Assembly (NCBI RefSeq): GCF_001895025.1
Contig: NZ_BCXI01000013.1
Span: 124,001-188,000, forward strand
Direction: 5' to 3'
Source of the DNA: Rhodococcus zopfii NBRC 100606 = JCM 9919
Lineage (GTDB): Bacteria; Actinomycetota; Actinomycetes; Mycobacteriales; Mycobacteriaceae
Length of the DNA: 64,000 nucleotides
In this document: one piece after another, positions 7,289 to 15,505 of the stretch
Layout: each line of letters starts with the position of its first letter
Position numbering within the stretch: position 1 is the stretch's first letter
Position numbers and translations under genes: made by a program
Notes under the pieces: model-generated
Databases searched by the model: none
Seen by the model: only the letters and a program-made list of their open reading frames with translations
What the model was told of the DNA's origin: nothing

Positions 7289-8701
7289 ATGGCCAAGACC
7301 TTCGTGGGAGCCCGCCTACGCCAGTTGCGTACCGAGCGGGGCCTCAGCCAAGCCGCACTCGCAAAGAACCTCGAGATCTCCGCCAGCTACCTCAATCAGA
7401 TCGAACACGACGTCCGCCCCCTCACCGTGCCCGTGCTCCTGCGGATCAGCGAGGTCTTCGGAGTCGACACCACCTTCTTCTCCTCTCAGGACGACACGCG
7501 CCTGATCGCCGAGATGCGGGAGGTTGCGCTCGACCAGGAAATGGGCATCGAAGCCGACGCCCAGGAGATCGCCGAGATGGTGGCCGCGCACCCCGGGCTG
7601 GCCCGCGCGATGGTGAACATGCACCGCCGGTTCCGCAACACCACCGCCCAGCTCGCCGCCGCGACGGAGGACCGGTACAGCGACGGCAGCGGCAGCGGCG
7701 CCATTACGATGCCCCACGAGGAGGTGCGCGACTACTTCTACCAGCGGCAGAACTACATGCACGACCTCGACACCGCAGCCGAGGAACTCGCGAACCGCAT
7801 CCGGTTCCATCGCGGGGACGTGGGCGGAGAGATCGCCAAGCGGATGGCGACCGTGCACGACGTGCAGATCATCAAGCGCATCGATCTCGGCGAGAACGTG
7901 CTGCACCGCTACGATCCGGAGACTCGCATCCTCGAGATCGCCCCCCAGCTGTCCGGCGGGCAACAGGTGTTCAAACTCGCCACCGAGCTCGCCTACCTCG
8001 AGTGCGGTGACCTCATCGACAAGATGGTCGAGGACGCCATCTTCACCTCCGACGCTTCACGTGCCCTCGCACGCCACGGTCTCGCAAACTACTTCGCGGC
8101 GGCGATGATCCTGCCCTACACGCAGTTCCACGAGATCGCCGAGGACTTCCGCTACGACGTCGAACGGCTGTCCGCGTTCTACGGTGTCAGCTACGAGACG
8201 ATCGCCCACCGGCTCTCCACCCTCCAGCGGCCGAAACTGCGAGGGGTTCCGTTCTCGTTCGTCCGCGTCGACCGGGCCGGCAACATGTCCAAGCGTCAGT
8301 CCGCCACGGGATTCCACTTCTCCACCAGCGGTGGCACCTGCCCGCTGTGGAACGTCTACGAGACGTTCGCGTACCCGGGCAAGATCATGACGCAGATCGC
8401 GCAGATGCCCGACGGCCGCCGCTACCTGTGGGTCGCGCGGACCGTCGAACGACGCGCCGCCCGCTACGGGCAGCCGTCGAAGACGTTCGCGATCGGACTC
8501 GGTTGCGAGCTGCGCCACGCGCATCGGCTCGTGTACGCCGACGGGCTCGACCTCGACGACTCCAACCCCGGCACCCCGATCGGCGCGGGCTGCCGCATCT
8601 GCGAACGCGTCAACTGCCCGCAGCGCGCGTTCCCCCCGCTCGGCAAGGAACTGGACATCAACGAGCACCGCAGCTCGGTCTCGCCCTACCTCATCCGCTG
8701 A
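7289..8701 (+). CDS. ramB: RamB-family acetate/propionate metabolism regulator
   Basis: Cytoplasmic DNA-binding regulator of glyoxylate-shunt and acetate genes. The 470-residue protein begins with an XRE-type helix-turn-helix (LRQLRTERGLSQAALAKNLE, residues about 10-29, then SYLNQIEHD). An IrrE-like (DUF955) central domain and a C-terminal DUF2083-type domain follow. The latter has a cysteine cluster (SGGTCPLWN, LGCELRHAH, GCRICERVNCPQR) that may bind a metal. This architecture is that of C. glutamicum RamB and M. tuberculosis Rv0465c. The ATG at 7289 begins MAKTFVGARL, the family N-terminus. The open frame extends far upstream without a stop, but that part is an out-of-frame shadow of hmp. 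TTGCAAA boxes precede it and aceA. Confidence 0.93.
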   Translation: MAKTFVGARLRQLRTERGLSQAALAKNLEISASYLNQIEHDVRPLTVPVLLRISEVFGVDTTFFSSQDDTRLIAEMREVALDQEMGIEADAQEIAEMVAAHPGLARAMVNMHRRFRNTTAQLAAATEDRYSDGSGSGAITMPHEEVRDYFYQRQNYMHDLDTAAEELANRIRFHRGDVGGEIAKRMATVHDVQIIKRIDLGENVLHRYDPETRILEIAPQLSGGQQVFKLATELAYLECGDLIDKMVEDAIFTSDASRALARHGLANYFAAAMILPYTQFHEIAEDFRYDVERLSAFYGVSYETIAHRLSTLQRPKLRGVPFSFVRVDRAGNMSKRQSATGFHFSTSGGTCPLWNVYETFAYPGKIMTQIAQMPDGRRYLWVARTVERRAARYGQPSKTFAIGLGCELRHAHRLVYADGLDLDDSNPGTPIGAGCRICERVNCPQRAFPPLGKELDINEHRSSVSPYLIR

Positions 8702-9027
8702 TTCGCGCGGCGCACAACCCCGCGTCGCACAACCGCGCGCCGCCCGGCTGTCGGGTACCGCCCCTGTCCACCGAGCGAGTGGTACACCCAGTCGATTGAA
8801 GGAGACGAGGGATACATTCGCTCGGGCGCCCGGGCAGGGTCCGGACGCGCCGACGGGTCCGGCTCCGGCCTGTTCACCCAACGGAAACATCGAACATCCA
8901 ATTGTCACAAGCAGATACACCTGCGCAACACCATCCCTTTACTGTTTGGCCGACGGATACAGCGTTGTATACGCACCCGGATACACCGGGAACCGAGGCT
9001 TCTCATCTTCGAACAAGGGGTATCTCC
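8702..9027. promoter_or_regulatory. urtA upstream region with repeated GATACA and a TTGTATAC palindrome
   Basis: This 326-bp gap has no supported gene. GATACA occurs at 8811, 8914, 8956 and 8980. Around the third copy, ATACA-GCGT-TGTAT (8957-8970) forms an inverted repeat followed by TTGTATAC (8965-8972). Regulators of the FCD-GntR class, such as the one ending the urt operon, often bind TNGTATACNA-like palindromes, so this is a candidate operator. A GC-rich 7-bp stem near 8707-8737 may terminate ramB. Confidence 0.4.
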
Positions 9028-10296
9028 ATGCCAGTTGCCAGGTCCACGTTCGCAAAGCGCGCCGTCGCCGTTCCGGTAGCCCTCGCCGCCACCGGCCTGC
9101 TGCTCACCGCCTGTGGCAGCAAGGCCGGTGACACCACGACCGGCGCCGCCGGCGAATCGTGCGTCGACACCTCCGGCGACACGATCAAGGTCGGCTCGCT
9201 GAACTCCCTGTCCGGGACGATGGCGATTTCCGAAGTCACCGTGCGTGATTCGATTGCGCTGGCCGTCGAGGAGATCAATGCCTCCGGTGGTGTTCTCGGC
9301 AAGCAGATCCAGATCGTCGCCGAAGACGGCGCTTCCGAGCCGACGGTGTTCGCCGAAAAGGCGGAGAAGCTCATCAGCTCCGACTGTGTCGCTGCGGTAT
9401 TCGGCGGCTGGACGTCGTCGAGCCGCAAGGCGATGCTTCCGGTGTTCGAGGACAACGACGCACTGCTGTACTACCCGGTGCAGTACGAGGGCCTGGAATC
9501 GTCACCGAACATCTTCTACACGGGCGCCACGACCAACCAGCAGATCGTCCCGGCACTGGACTTCCTGAAGGAGAAGGGCGTCAAGTCTCTCTACCTGGTC
9601 GGCAGCGACTACGTATTCCCGCAGACGGCGAACCGCATCATCCGTGCATACGCCGAGGCAAACGGCATCGAGATCAAGGGCGAGGACTACACCCCTCTCG
9701 GCTCGACCGACTTCTCGACGATCGTCAACAAGGTCCGCACCGCCGACGCAGACGCGGTGTTCAACACCCTCAACGGCGATTCGAACGTCGCGTTCTTCCG
9801 CGAGTACGCGAATGTCGGCCTCAAAGCCGCTGACATGCCAGTGGTTTCGGTGTCCATCGCCGAAGAAGAGGTCGTCGGCATCGGCGCTCAGAACATCGAG
9901 GGCCAGCTCGCCGCGTGGAACTACTACCAGACCGTGGACTCCCCCGAGAACCAGTCGTTCGTCGACGCGTACAAGGCGAAGTACGGTGCGAACAAGCCCA
10001 CCTCGGATCCGATGGAAGCCGCCTACACGTCGGTATACCTGTGGAAGAACACCGTCGAGAAGGCGAACTCGTTCGCGGTGGCGGACATTCAGGATGCCGC
10101 CGACGGCGTCTCGGTCGACGCTCCGGAAGGCACCGTCACCATCGACGGCGACAACCACCACATCACCAAGACCGCTCGCATCGGTGAGATCCGCGGTGAC
10201 GGACTGATCTACACCGTGTGGGATTCGGGCTCCCCGATCCAGCCGGACCCCTACCTCGAGAGCTACGACTGGGCCGCGAGCCTGTCCGGTAACTGA
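9028..10296 (+). CDS. urtA: Urea/short-chain amide ABC transporter, substrate-binding lipoprotein
   Basis: Extracytoplasmic binding protein that delivers urea or short amides to the UrtBC permease. The N-terminal signal has a lysine/arginine start, a hydrophobic core and a lipobox LLTAC (cysteine about residue 29). It is therefore a lipid-anchored protein of 422 residues. The periplasmic-binding fold shows SLNSLSGTMA, EEINASGG and LYYPVQYEG, characteristic of UrtA/FmdD rather than amino-acid-binding relatives. The ATG at 9028 (MPVARSTFAK) has AAGGGG upstream; longer in-frame starts would bury the signal peptide. It is first in urtABCDE, 36 nt before urtB. No urease or urea amidolyase gene lies in the window, so the transported compound cannot be fixed from context. 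Confidence 0.94.
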   Translation: MPVARSTFAKRAVAVPVALAATGLLLTACGSKAGDTTTGAAGESCVDTSGDTIKVGSLNSLSGTMAISEVTVRDSIALAVEEINASGGVLGKQIQIVAEDGASEPTVFAEKAEKLISSDCVAAVFGGWTSSSRKAMLPVFEDNDALLYYPVQYEGLESSPNIFYTGATTNQQIVPALDFLKEKGVKSLYLVGSDYVFPQTANRIIRAYAEANGIEIKGEDYTPLGSTDFSTIVNKVRTADADAVFNTLNGDSNVAFFREYANVGLKAADMPVVSVSIAEEEVVGIGAQNIEGQLAAWNYYQTVDSPENQSFVDAYKAKYGANKPTSDPMEAAYTSVYLWKNTVEKANSFAVADIQDAADGVSVDAPEGTVTIDGDNHHITKTARIGEIRGDGLIYTVWDSGSPIQPDPYLESYDWAASLSGN

Positions 10297-10332
10297 GTCG
10301 AGGCGACCAGGAAACCGGCGAGAGGAGGCGTA

Positions 10333-11217
10333 ATGGATGTTGTTGTAGGACAGTTGTTCACCGGATTGAGTATCGGCTCGATCCTGTTGCTCGCGGCGCT
10401 GGGTCTGTCACTGACGTTCGGTCAGATGGGCGTGATCAACATGGCCCACGGCGAATTCATCATGGCCGGCTCGTACACCGCGTACGTGGTGCAGCAGGTG
10501 GTGTCCGCGGCCGGCGTCTCGCTGCTGATCTCCCTGCTCGTCGGCTTCCTGGTCGGCGGCGTCATGGGCGTGTTGCTCGAGGTCACGCTCATCCGCCGCA
10601 TGTATCACCGGCCGCTCGACACACTGCTCGTGACGTTCGGTGTGGGCCTGCTGTTGCAGCAGGGAGCACGCGACATCTTCGGGGCTCCCGCCGTCAATGT
10701 GGCTGCTCCGCAGTGGCTGTCCGGCGGTGTCGAGATCCTGGGCGCGGTGGTCCCGAAGACCCGCCTGTTCATCCTGGTGCTGGCCGTCGTGTGCGTGGTC
10801 GTGCTGACCGTGGCGATGAAGTACACACCGATGGGCCGGCGCATCCGCGCCGTCGTGCAGAACCGCGATCTCGCCGAAACCGTCGGCATCTCGAGCCGGC
10901 GCACCGACATCACCACGTTCTTCCTCGGCTCCGGTCTCGCCGGTCTGGCCGGGGTCGCACTGACCCTCATCGGGTCGACGAGTCCGACGATCGGCCAGTC
11001 GTATCTGATCGACGCGTTCCTCGTCGTCGTCATCGGTGGGCTCGGCCGCATCGAGGGCGCCGTGATCGCGGCGGTCGCGCTGGGCCTGCTCAACTCGTTC
11101 ATCGAATACTCCACCACCGCGTCGATCGCGAAGGTGATCGTGTTCGGAATCATCGTGGTCTTCCTGCAGATCCGACCGCAGGGTCTGTTCGCGGTCAAGA
11201 CAAGGAGCCTGGTCTGA
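10333..11217 (+). CDS. urtB: Urea ABC transporter permease UrtB
   Basis: Inner-membrane permease of the LivH class, 294 residues with about eight hydrophobic segments. GQLFTGLSIGSILLLAALGL opens the first helix. The conserved GVINMAHGEFIMAG loop and the C-terminal GGLGRIEGAVIAA segment contact the ATPases in this family. AGAGGAGG stands just before the ATG. The stop overlaps the urtC start by one base (TGATG), indicating translational coupling. Confidence 0.95.
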   Translation: MDVVVGQLFTGLSIGSILLLAALGLSLTFGQMGVINMAHGEFIMAGSYTAYVVQQVVSAAGVSLLISLLVGFLVGGVMGVLLEVTLIRRMYHRPLDTLLVTFGVGLLLQQGARDIFGAPAVNVAAPQWLSGGVEILGAVVPKTRLFILVLAVVCVVVLTVAMKYTPMGRRIRAVVQNRDLAETVGISSRRTDITTFFLGSGLAGLAGVALTLIGSTSPTIGQSYLIDAFLVVVIGGLGRIEGAVIAAVALGLLNSFIEYSTTASIAKVIVFGIIVVFLQIRPQGLFAVKTRSLV

Positions 11218-12341
11218 TGTCCGTTCTCACCCGGCCCGGACCGGTGCGCACGTGGGCGGGTTTCGCGATCGCCGCGCTCGTGCTGTTCGGTCTCGCGCCC
11301 ACCGTCCTGTCCGACTTCCGCCTGAATCTGCTCGCGAAGTTCCTGTGCTTCGCCATCGTGGCCGCCGGCATCGGCCTGGCCTGGGGACGCGGAGGCATGC
11401 TCACCCTCGGCCAGGGCGTGTTCTTCGGTCTCGGCGCCTACATGATGGCGATGCATCTGAAGATCGCCGACGCCGAGATCCGCGGCGACACCGTCCCGGA
11501 CTTCATGCAGATCGCCGGTATCCGGGAGTTGCCCGCATACTGGATGCCGTTCACCTCGCCGCTGGTGACGCTGCTGGCGATCCTGCTCGTGCCCGCGCTG
11601 CTGGCGCTGCTGCTCGGTCTCGGCGTATTCAAACGCCGGGTCAAGGGCGCCTACTTCGCGATCCTGTCGCAGGCCCTCGCCGCGGCGTTCGCGATCCTGC
11701 TCATCGGTCAGCAGAGCACCGGAGGATCCAACGGCCTCAACCGGTTCCGCACGTTCTTCGGCTACGACCTGTCCGATCCGGTCAACAAGCGAATGCTGTT
11801 CTTCATCGTCGCGGCCATCCTGCTGCTCGTCGTCGCCGCGACCCGCCAGCTCATGCACTCGCGATATGGCGAACTGCTCGTCGCGGTCCGCGACCAGGAA
11901 GAACGAGTCCGCTTCCTCGGCTACGATCCGGCGACCGTCAAGGTCGTCGCCTACACCGTCGCCGCGTTCTTCGCCGGCATCGCGGGCGCCATGTTCGTTC
12001 CGATCGTCGGGATCATCTCGCCCGCGGACATCGGCATCGTGCCGTCCATCGCGTTCCTCATCGGTGTCGCGATCGGGGGCCGCACCACCCTGCTCGGACC
12101 GGTCCTCGGTGCGATCGGTGTCGCGTGGGCGCAAACGGCCCTGTCGGAGAACTTCCCGTCCGCGTGGACGTATGCGCAGGGCCTGCTGTTCATCGTCGTC
12201 GTCGGGTTCTTCCCCGCCGGCCTCGCCGGGCTCGCAGCGCTCCGACGCCGCAAGCGCACCGAAACCTACTCCTCCACAACAGAACCCGCCTCCGACCCTG
12301 ACCCGACCGCCGAGAACACCGAGATGGAGCCGGCCCGATGA
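11217..12341 (+). CDS. urtC: Urea ABC transporter permease UrtC
   Basis: Second permease subunit (LivM class), 374 residues. It shows multiple membrane spans, GLAWGRGGMLTLGQGVFFGLGA near the start of the transmembrane core (about residues 56-77), and the EERVRFLGYDPATVK loop of the family. The C-terminal tail after about residue 345 is hydrophilic. ATG 11217 shares its first base with the urtB stop. The open frame extends upstream over urtB, but only residues from this ATG onward resemble a permease. The last four bases overlap the urtD start (ATGA). Confidence 0.95.
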   Translation: MSVLTRPGPVRTWAGFAIAALVLFGLAPTVLSDFRLNLLAKFLCFAIVAAGIGLAWGRGGMLTLGQGVFFGLGAYMMAMHLKIADAEIRGDTVPDFMQIAGIRELPAYWMPFTSPLVTLLAILLVPALLALLLGLGVFKRRVKGAYFAILSQALAAAFAILLIGQQSTGGSNGLNRFRTFFGYDLSDPVNKRMLFFIVAAILLLVVAATRQLMHSRYGELLVAVRDQEERVRFLGYDPATVKVVAYTVAAFFAGIAGAMFVPIVGIISPADIGIVPSIAFLIGVAIGGRTTLLGPVLGAIGVAWAQTALSENFPSAWTYAQGLLFIVVVGFFPAGLAGLAALRRRKRTETYSSTTEPASDPDPTAENTEMEPAR

Positions 12342-13120
12342 CCGAACCCACCTTCGGCGGAAACGCCGGAATGTCCAGCCAGTACCTCGAAATCCGTGAC
12401 CTGCGCGTCCAATTCGACGGTTTCACCGCTGTCGACGGTGTCGACCTGACCTTGCTGCAAGGCGACCTACGGTTCCTCATCGGCCCCAACGGCGCCGGGA
12501 AGACCACCCTGGTCGACGCCATCACCGGCCTCGTCCCCGCCACCGGGTCGGTCACCAAGTCCGGGGTCGAACTGCTCGGCAAGAAGGTCCACAAGATCGC
12601 CCGGCTCGGGGTGGGACGCACCTTCCAGACCGCGTCGGTGTTCGAGGAACTTACGGTCCTGCAGAACCTCGACATCGCCGCCGGAGCGGGTCGCAGCCCG
12701 TGGCAGTTGCTGCGGCGCCGCAAGGATGTACTGCCGCAGATCGAGGAAGCCCTCGAGACAACCGGGCTCGCACGGCACCGCGACACCCCCGCCGGAATCC
12801 TCGCGCACGGCCAGAAACAGTGGCTCGAAATCGGCATGCTGCTCGTGCAGAACGCCGACGTGCTACTGCTCGACGAGCCCGTCGCCGGCATGAGCCACGA
12901 CGAGCGCGAGGAGACCGGGCAGTTGCTGCGCCGCATCGGCGCCGAGCGCACCGTCGTCGTCGTCGAACACGACATGGATTTCATGCGGGCGTTCGCGACG
13001 TCGGTGACGGTGCTGGCGCGCGGGAAGGTCATCGCCGAAGGCACCGTCGAAGAGGTGCAGAACGATCCGCAGGTCCAGCAGGTCTACCTGGGTACCGCAA
13101 CCCTCGAGGAGGCGAACTGA
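12338..13120 (+). CDS. urtD: Urea ABC transporter ATP-binding protein UrtD
   Basis: LivG-class ATPase of 260 residues. It has Walker A GPNGAGKTT (about residue 48), the Q-loop in VGRTFQTASV, Walker B VLLLDEPVAGM and the H-loop VVVEHDMDFM. The signature region reads ILAHGQKQWLEIG in place of LSGGQ, normal for UrtD. It overlaps urtC by four bases and urtE by one. A second in-frame ATG (12371) could also serve; the first gives the operon overlap and is preferred. Confidence 0.95.
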   Translation: MTEPTFGGNAGMSSQYLEIRDLRVQFDGFTAVDGVDLTLLQGDLRFLIGPNGAGKTTLVDAITGLVPATGSVTKSGVELLGKKVHKIARLGVGRTFQTASVFEELTVLQNLDIAAGAGRSPWQLLRRRKDVLPQIEEALETTGLARHRDTPAGILAHGQKQWLEIGMLLVQNADVLLLDEPVAGMSHDEREETGQLLRRIGAERTVVVVEHDMDFMRAFATSVTVLARGKVIAEGTVEEVQNDPQVQQVYLGTATLEEAN

Positions 13121-13812
13121 TGCTCGAACTCGTCGATGTGCGAACCGGTTACGGGCGCACCGAGATCATCCACGGTGCTACGATCACCGTCCCGTCCGAC
13201 GGGGTCGTCGCGGTCATGGGCCACAACGGTGCCGGGAAGACGACGCTGCTGCGCGCGGCGGTCGGGCTGCTGCCGGTCACCTCCGGCAAGATCCTGCTCG
13301 ACGGCGAGGACATCACCGGTCTGCGCCCGGCCGCTCGGGTGGCCCGCGGTCTCGCGTACGTGCCGCAGGGGCAGCAGTCCTTCGGGCAGCTCACCTGTGC
13401 CGAGAACCTGCAGGTGGTCGCGGACGGCCGGAAGAACGGCAAGGCGCTGATCGCCGAGATGCTGGAGCTGTTCCCGGCCCTGATCCCGCTGCTCGATCGC
13501 CGCGCGGGCCTGCTGTCCGGTGGGCAACGCCAGCAGCTCGCGATCGCCCGAGCACTGATCACCCGTCCGCGGATGCTCATCCTCGACGAGCCAACCGAGG
13601 GCATCCAGCCGTCCGTCGTCGCGGAGATCGAGAAGACCGTCGTGGACCTGAGCAGGCGTGGCGACCTCGGGGTGCTGCTCGTCGAGCAGCACATCGGTTT
13701 CGCACTCGACAACGCCCGCCACTACTACGTCCTGGAATCGGGACGCATCACCGCCACCGGTGAAGGAGGCACAGACGCCGCCCGGACCGTCCGATCCGCG
13801 ATGGCGATCTGA
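13120..13812 (+). CDS. urtE: Urea ABC transporter ATP-binding protein UrtE
   Basis: LivF-class ATPase of 230 residues. It has Walker A GHNGAGKTT (about residues 36-44), the signature LLSGGQRQQLAIARAL, Walker B LILDEPTEGIQPS and the H-loop VLLVEQHIGFA. GAGGAGG lies within the end of urtD, and the start shares one base with the urtD stop (TGATG). Its own stop overlaps the following regulator in the same way, so the regulator belongs to the transcript. Confidence 0.95.
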   Translation: MLELVDVRTGYGRTEIIHGATITVPSDGVVAVMGHNGAGKTTLLRAAVGLLPVTSGKILLDGEDITGLRPAARVARGLAYVPQGQQSFGQLTCAENLQVVADGRKNGKALIAEMLELFPALIPLLDRRAGLLSGGQRQQLAIARALITRPRMLILDEPTEGIQPSVVAEIEKTVVDLSRRGDLGVLLVEQHIGFALDNARHYYVLESGRITATGEGGTDAARTVRSAMAI

Positions 13813-14498
13813 TGCTTGCCCCCGGCACCCGGCGGGAGCGGGTCTACCGGGCACTTCGCGCCGATCTGATGGCAGGCGTCGTCTCCCCCGACGACCGGCT
13901 CAGCGAGGAACGGCTCGCCGAGCTGTACGGGGTCTCTCGCACGCCCGTGCGGGAGGCCCTCGCCCGGCTCGTGTCCGAGGGACTGGTCGAACGCCGAGAG
14001 CACGGTCTGTTCCCGTACCGACCGCGCTTCGAGGATCTCGGTGACCTCTACGAACTGCGCGCCACGCTGGAACTGCGCGGCATCACACGGGCGATGTCCG
14101 GCGGGATCACCCACGACCGGGATGCACTGGGGGCCGAGCTCGACCGGTGGCGCCGGTTCCGCGACGATCCCCCGGCACCCGATTCCGGGTTCGTCGCGCT
14201 CGACGAGCAATACCACCTGGCGCTGCTCGCCGCGTCCGGAAACCTCGCTCTGTGCGGCGCGCTCGACGCGGTCAATGTGAAAGTGCGCACCGTCCGAATG
14301 TTCGACGAACTCACCCCGCAGCGGATCGTGCGCGCCGTCGACGACCACATCGCCGTCGCGGAGGCGGTGTTCGACGGCAGACTCGACGACGCCCACACCC
14401 GGCTGCGCGATCACATCGTCAACGCGTGCACGGCCGTCGTACAGCGCACCGAGGCGGCACGGACGATGGCCCGGCTCTCCCGGGCCGTGCGAGACTAG
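13812..14498 (+). CDS. GntR-family regulator, FCD subfamily
   Basis: A 228-residue one-component regulator. The N-terminal winged helix includes LSEERLAELYGVSRTPVREA (about residues 30-49), diagnostic for GntR. The C-terminal helical FCD domain shows YELRATLELRG and the metal/effector-binding histidines of VDDHIAVAEA and LRDHIVN. It is the last gene overlapping the urt operon (TGATG with urtE), so it most likely senses a nitrogen compound and controls urt expression. A TTGTATAC palindrome lies upstream of urtA. The effector is unknown. Confidence 0.88.
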   Translation: MLAPGTRRERVYRALRADLMAGVVSPDDRLSEERLAELYGVSRTPVREALARLVSEGLVERREHGLFPYRPRFEDLGDLYELRATLELRGITRAMSGGITHDRDALGAELDRWRRFRDDPPAPDSGFVALDEQYHLALLAASGNLALCGALDAVNVKVRTVRMFDELTPQRIVRAVDDHIAVAEAVFDGRLDDAHTRLRDHIVNACTAVVQRTEAARTMARLSRAVRD

Positions 14499-14503
14499 CG
14501 CGC

Positions 14504-15043
14504 ATGACGCCCCGCATCACGCCCGGACGGTTCGGTCAGCTCGGCCCGGTCAACTGGATCGCCTGGCGCGTTCTGTCGCTGGCGGCGGGAACCTCGGACG
14601 CGCACCTGTTCAGCACACTGGGTCGCGCCGGCGGCCTGTTCCGCGGCTGGCTGCACTACTCCGGCAAGCTGATGCCCGGCGGCCGGCTGCCCCGCCACGA
14701 ATCCGAGCTCGTCATCCTGCGTGTCGCACATCTGCGCGGCTGTGACTACGAGATGGACCACCACGTGCGGCTCGGACGCCGTGCGGGTGTGACGGCGGAG
14801 ATCCTGCAGCGCGTCATCGAGGGGCCTGGTGCGGACGGGTGGAGCGCGCGTCACCGCGCGCTGCTCACCGCGGTCGACGAACTGGTCACGACCAAGGACC
14901 TCGGTGACGATACGTGGGCGGCGCTGGCCGACCACCTCGACGACCGTCGGATGATCGAATTCTGCCTGCTGGTCACACAATACGACGGCCTGGCCACCAC
15001 GATCGGTACGCTGCGCATCGAACGGGACTTCACCGCGTCATAG
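14504..15043 (+). CDS. Carboxymuconolactone decarboxylase/AhpD-like protein
   Basis: A 179-residue all-helical CMD-fold protein. The core motif reads LRGCDYEMDHHVRLGRRAG (about residues 77-95), the C-x-Y-E-x-D-H-H variant of the AhpD-like active site. There is a single cysteine in place of CxxC, so peroxidase activity of the AhpD type is not assured. ATG 14504 lies five bases after the GntR stop. The M. tuberculosis neighbourhood between lpd and ramB also contains a protein of this kind (Rv0464c), so it is probably an ancestral neighbour of ramB that became appended to the urt insertion. Substrate unknown. Confidence 0.82.
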   Translation: MTPRITPGRFGQLGPVNWIAWRVLSLAAGTSDAHLFSTLGRAGGLFRGWLHYSGKLMPGGRLPRHESELVILRVAHLRGCDYEMDHHVRLGRRAGVTAEILQRVIEGPGADGWSARHRALLTAVDELVTTKDLGDDTWAALADHLDDRRMIEFCLLVTQYDGLATTIGTLRIERDFTAS

Positions 15044-15053
15044 TTGCCCACCG

Positions 15054-15110
15054 ATCCGGAAACCCGCTCCGCCTGCAGAGTGCAGTGGATTCGCAATCAC
15101 CGCGTCGATC
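15054..15110 (+). repeat. Hairpin repeat copy A (degenerate)
   Basis: It lies just after the AhpD-like stop. It carries CCGGAAACCCGC on the left, a CTGCA-GAG-TGCAG inner stem and the right boundary AATCACCGCGTCGATC. The right part GGATTC..AATCACCGCGT..ATC matches copy C at 20 of 24 positions. It is the weakest of three related elements (copies at 15452 and 16503). Confidence 0.5.
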
Positions 15111-15128
15111 GGCAGGTGACGGCAAAAT

Positions 15129-15146
15129 CGAGTAGTCGACTACTCG
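15129..15146. promoter_or_regulatory. Perfect 18-bp palindrome
   Basis: CGAGTAGTCGACTACTCG is fully self-complementary with no spacer. It sits 65 bp before the start codon of the TIR/SLOG relic, the position of an operator. No regulator of that relic is recognisable, so its role is open. Confidence 0.4.
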
Positions 15147-15210
15147 TGCCTGCGACGACGCCGCGCGGAACGCTGGGGTCGTAGTTACCCCGCAGCGAGC
15201 GGAGCACACG

Positions 15211-15433
15211 ATGACCCGCATATTCCTGAGCCATTCGAGCCGGGACAGCAGGCAGGCGATCGCGCTGAAACGTCACGCAGTCGTTGGCCGAGGGGCGGCA
15301 GGTTCTCGTGTTGGCGGGCACCGGCCGCGCCGCGGATCTGCTCGCCGCGACCGCGGTGTCCCTGCTGGTCACGGTCGTCGAGGCCGAACCCGAGGCAGTG
15401 CGGACGGCGCTCGAGGCCGCACTGCGGGGCTGA
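15211..15433 (+). pseudogene. Decayed TIR-domain / SLOG-like gene remnant
   Basis: A good ribosome-binding site (GGAG, six bases) and ATG start a peptide MTRIFLSHSSRDSRQAIALK, the classic N-terminus of bacterial TIR-domain proteins. Coding sense is then lost in that frame. In the next frame (15269-15433) it resumes as a SLOG/LSDAT-like C-terminal piece (GRQVLVLAGTGRAADLLA, then SLLVTVVEAEP) ending in TGA. About all of the TIR core and much of the SLOG domain are missing, so this looks like a deletion-fusion plus frameshift. Known: TIR and SLOG domains occur together in NAD-linked anti-phage systems. Inference: a lost defence gene. The TIR match is clear; the SLOG match is moderate. Confidence 0.55.
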
Positions 15434-15451
15434 CCGTGCATGCGCTCACGG

Positions 15452-15505
15452 TTTCGGAAGTCGCCCACGCTGTAGCGTGAGCGACTTCCGGCTCACCGCG
15501 TCGAT
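15452..15505 (+). repeat. Hairpin repeat copy B / bidirectional terminator
   Basis: TTTCGGAAGTCGCC opens a stem CGGAAGTCGC / GCGACTTCCG (10 bp) with an inner CACGCT / AGCGTG stem (6 bp) and a 2-nt loop. The conserved tail TCACCGCGTCGAT follows. It lies between the TIR/SLOG relic and the convergent AbiEi/DUF559-like gene, whose stop codon (15493-15495) falls inside the tail. It closely resembles copy C. Confidence 0.65.

Noticed and set aside
8796-9131. 111-residue open frame beginning at a TTG after AAGGAG, upstream of urtA
   Set aside because: Residue composition is not protein-like and it runs through the urtA signal peptide in another frame.
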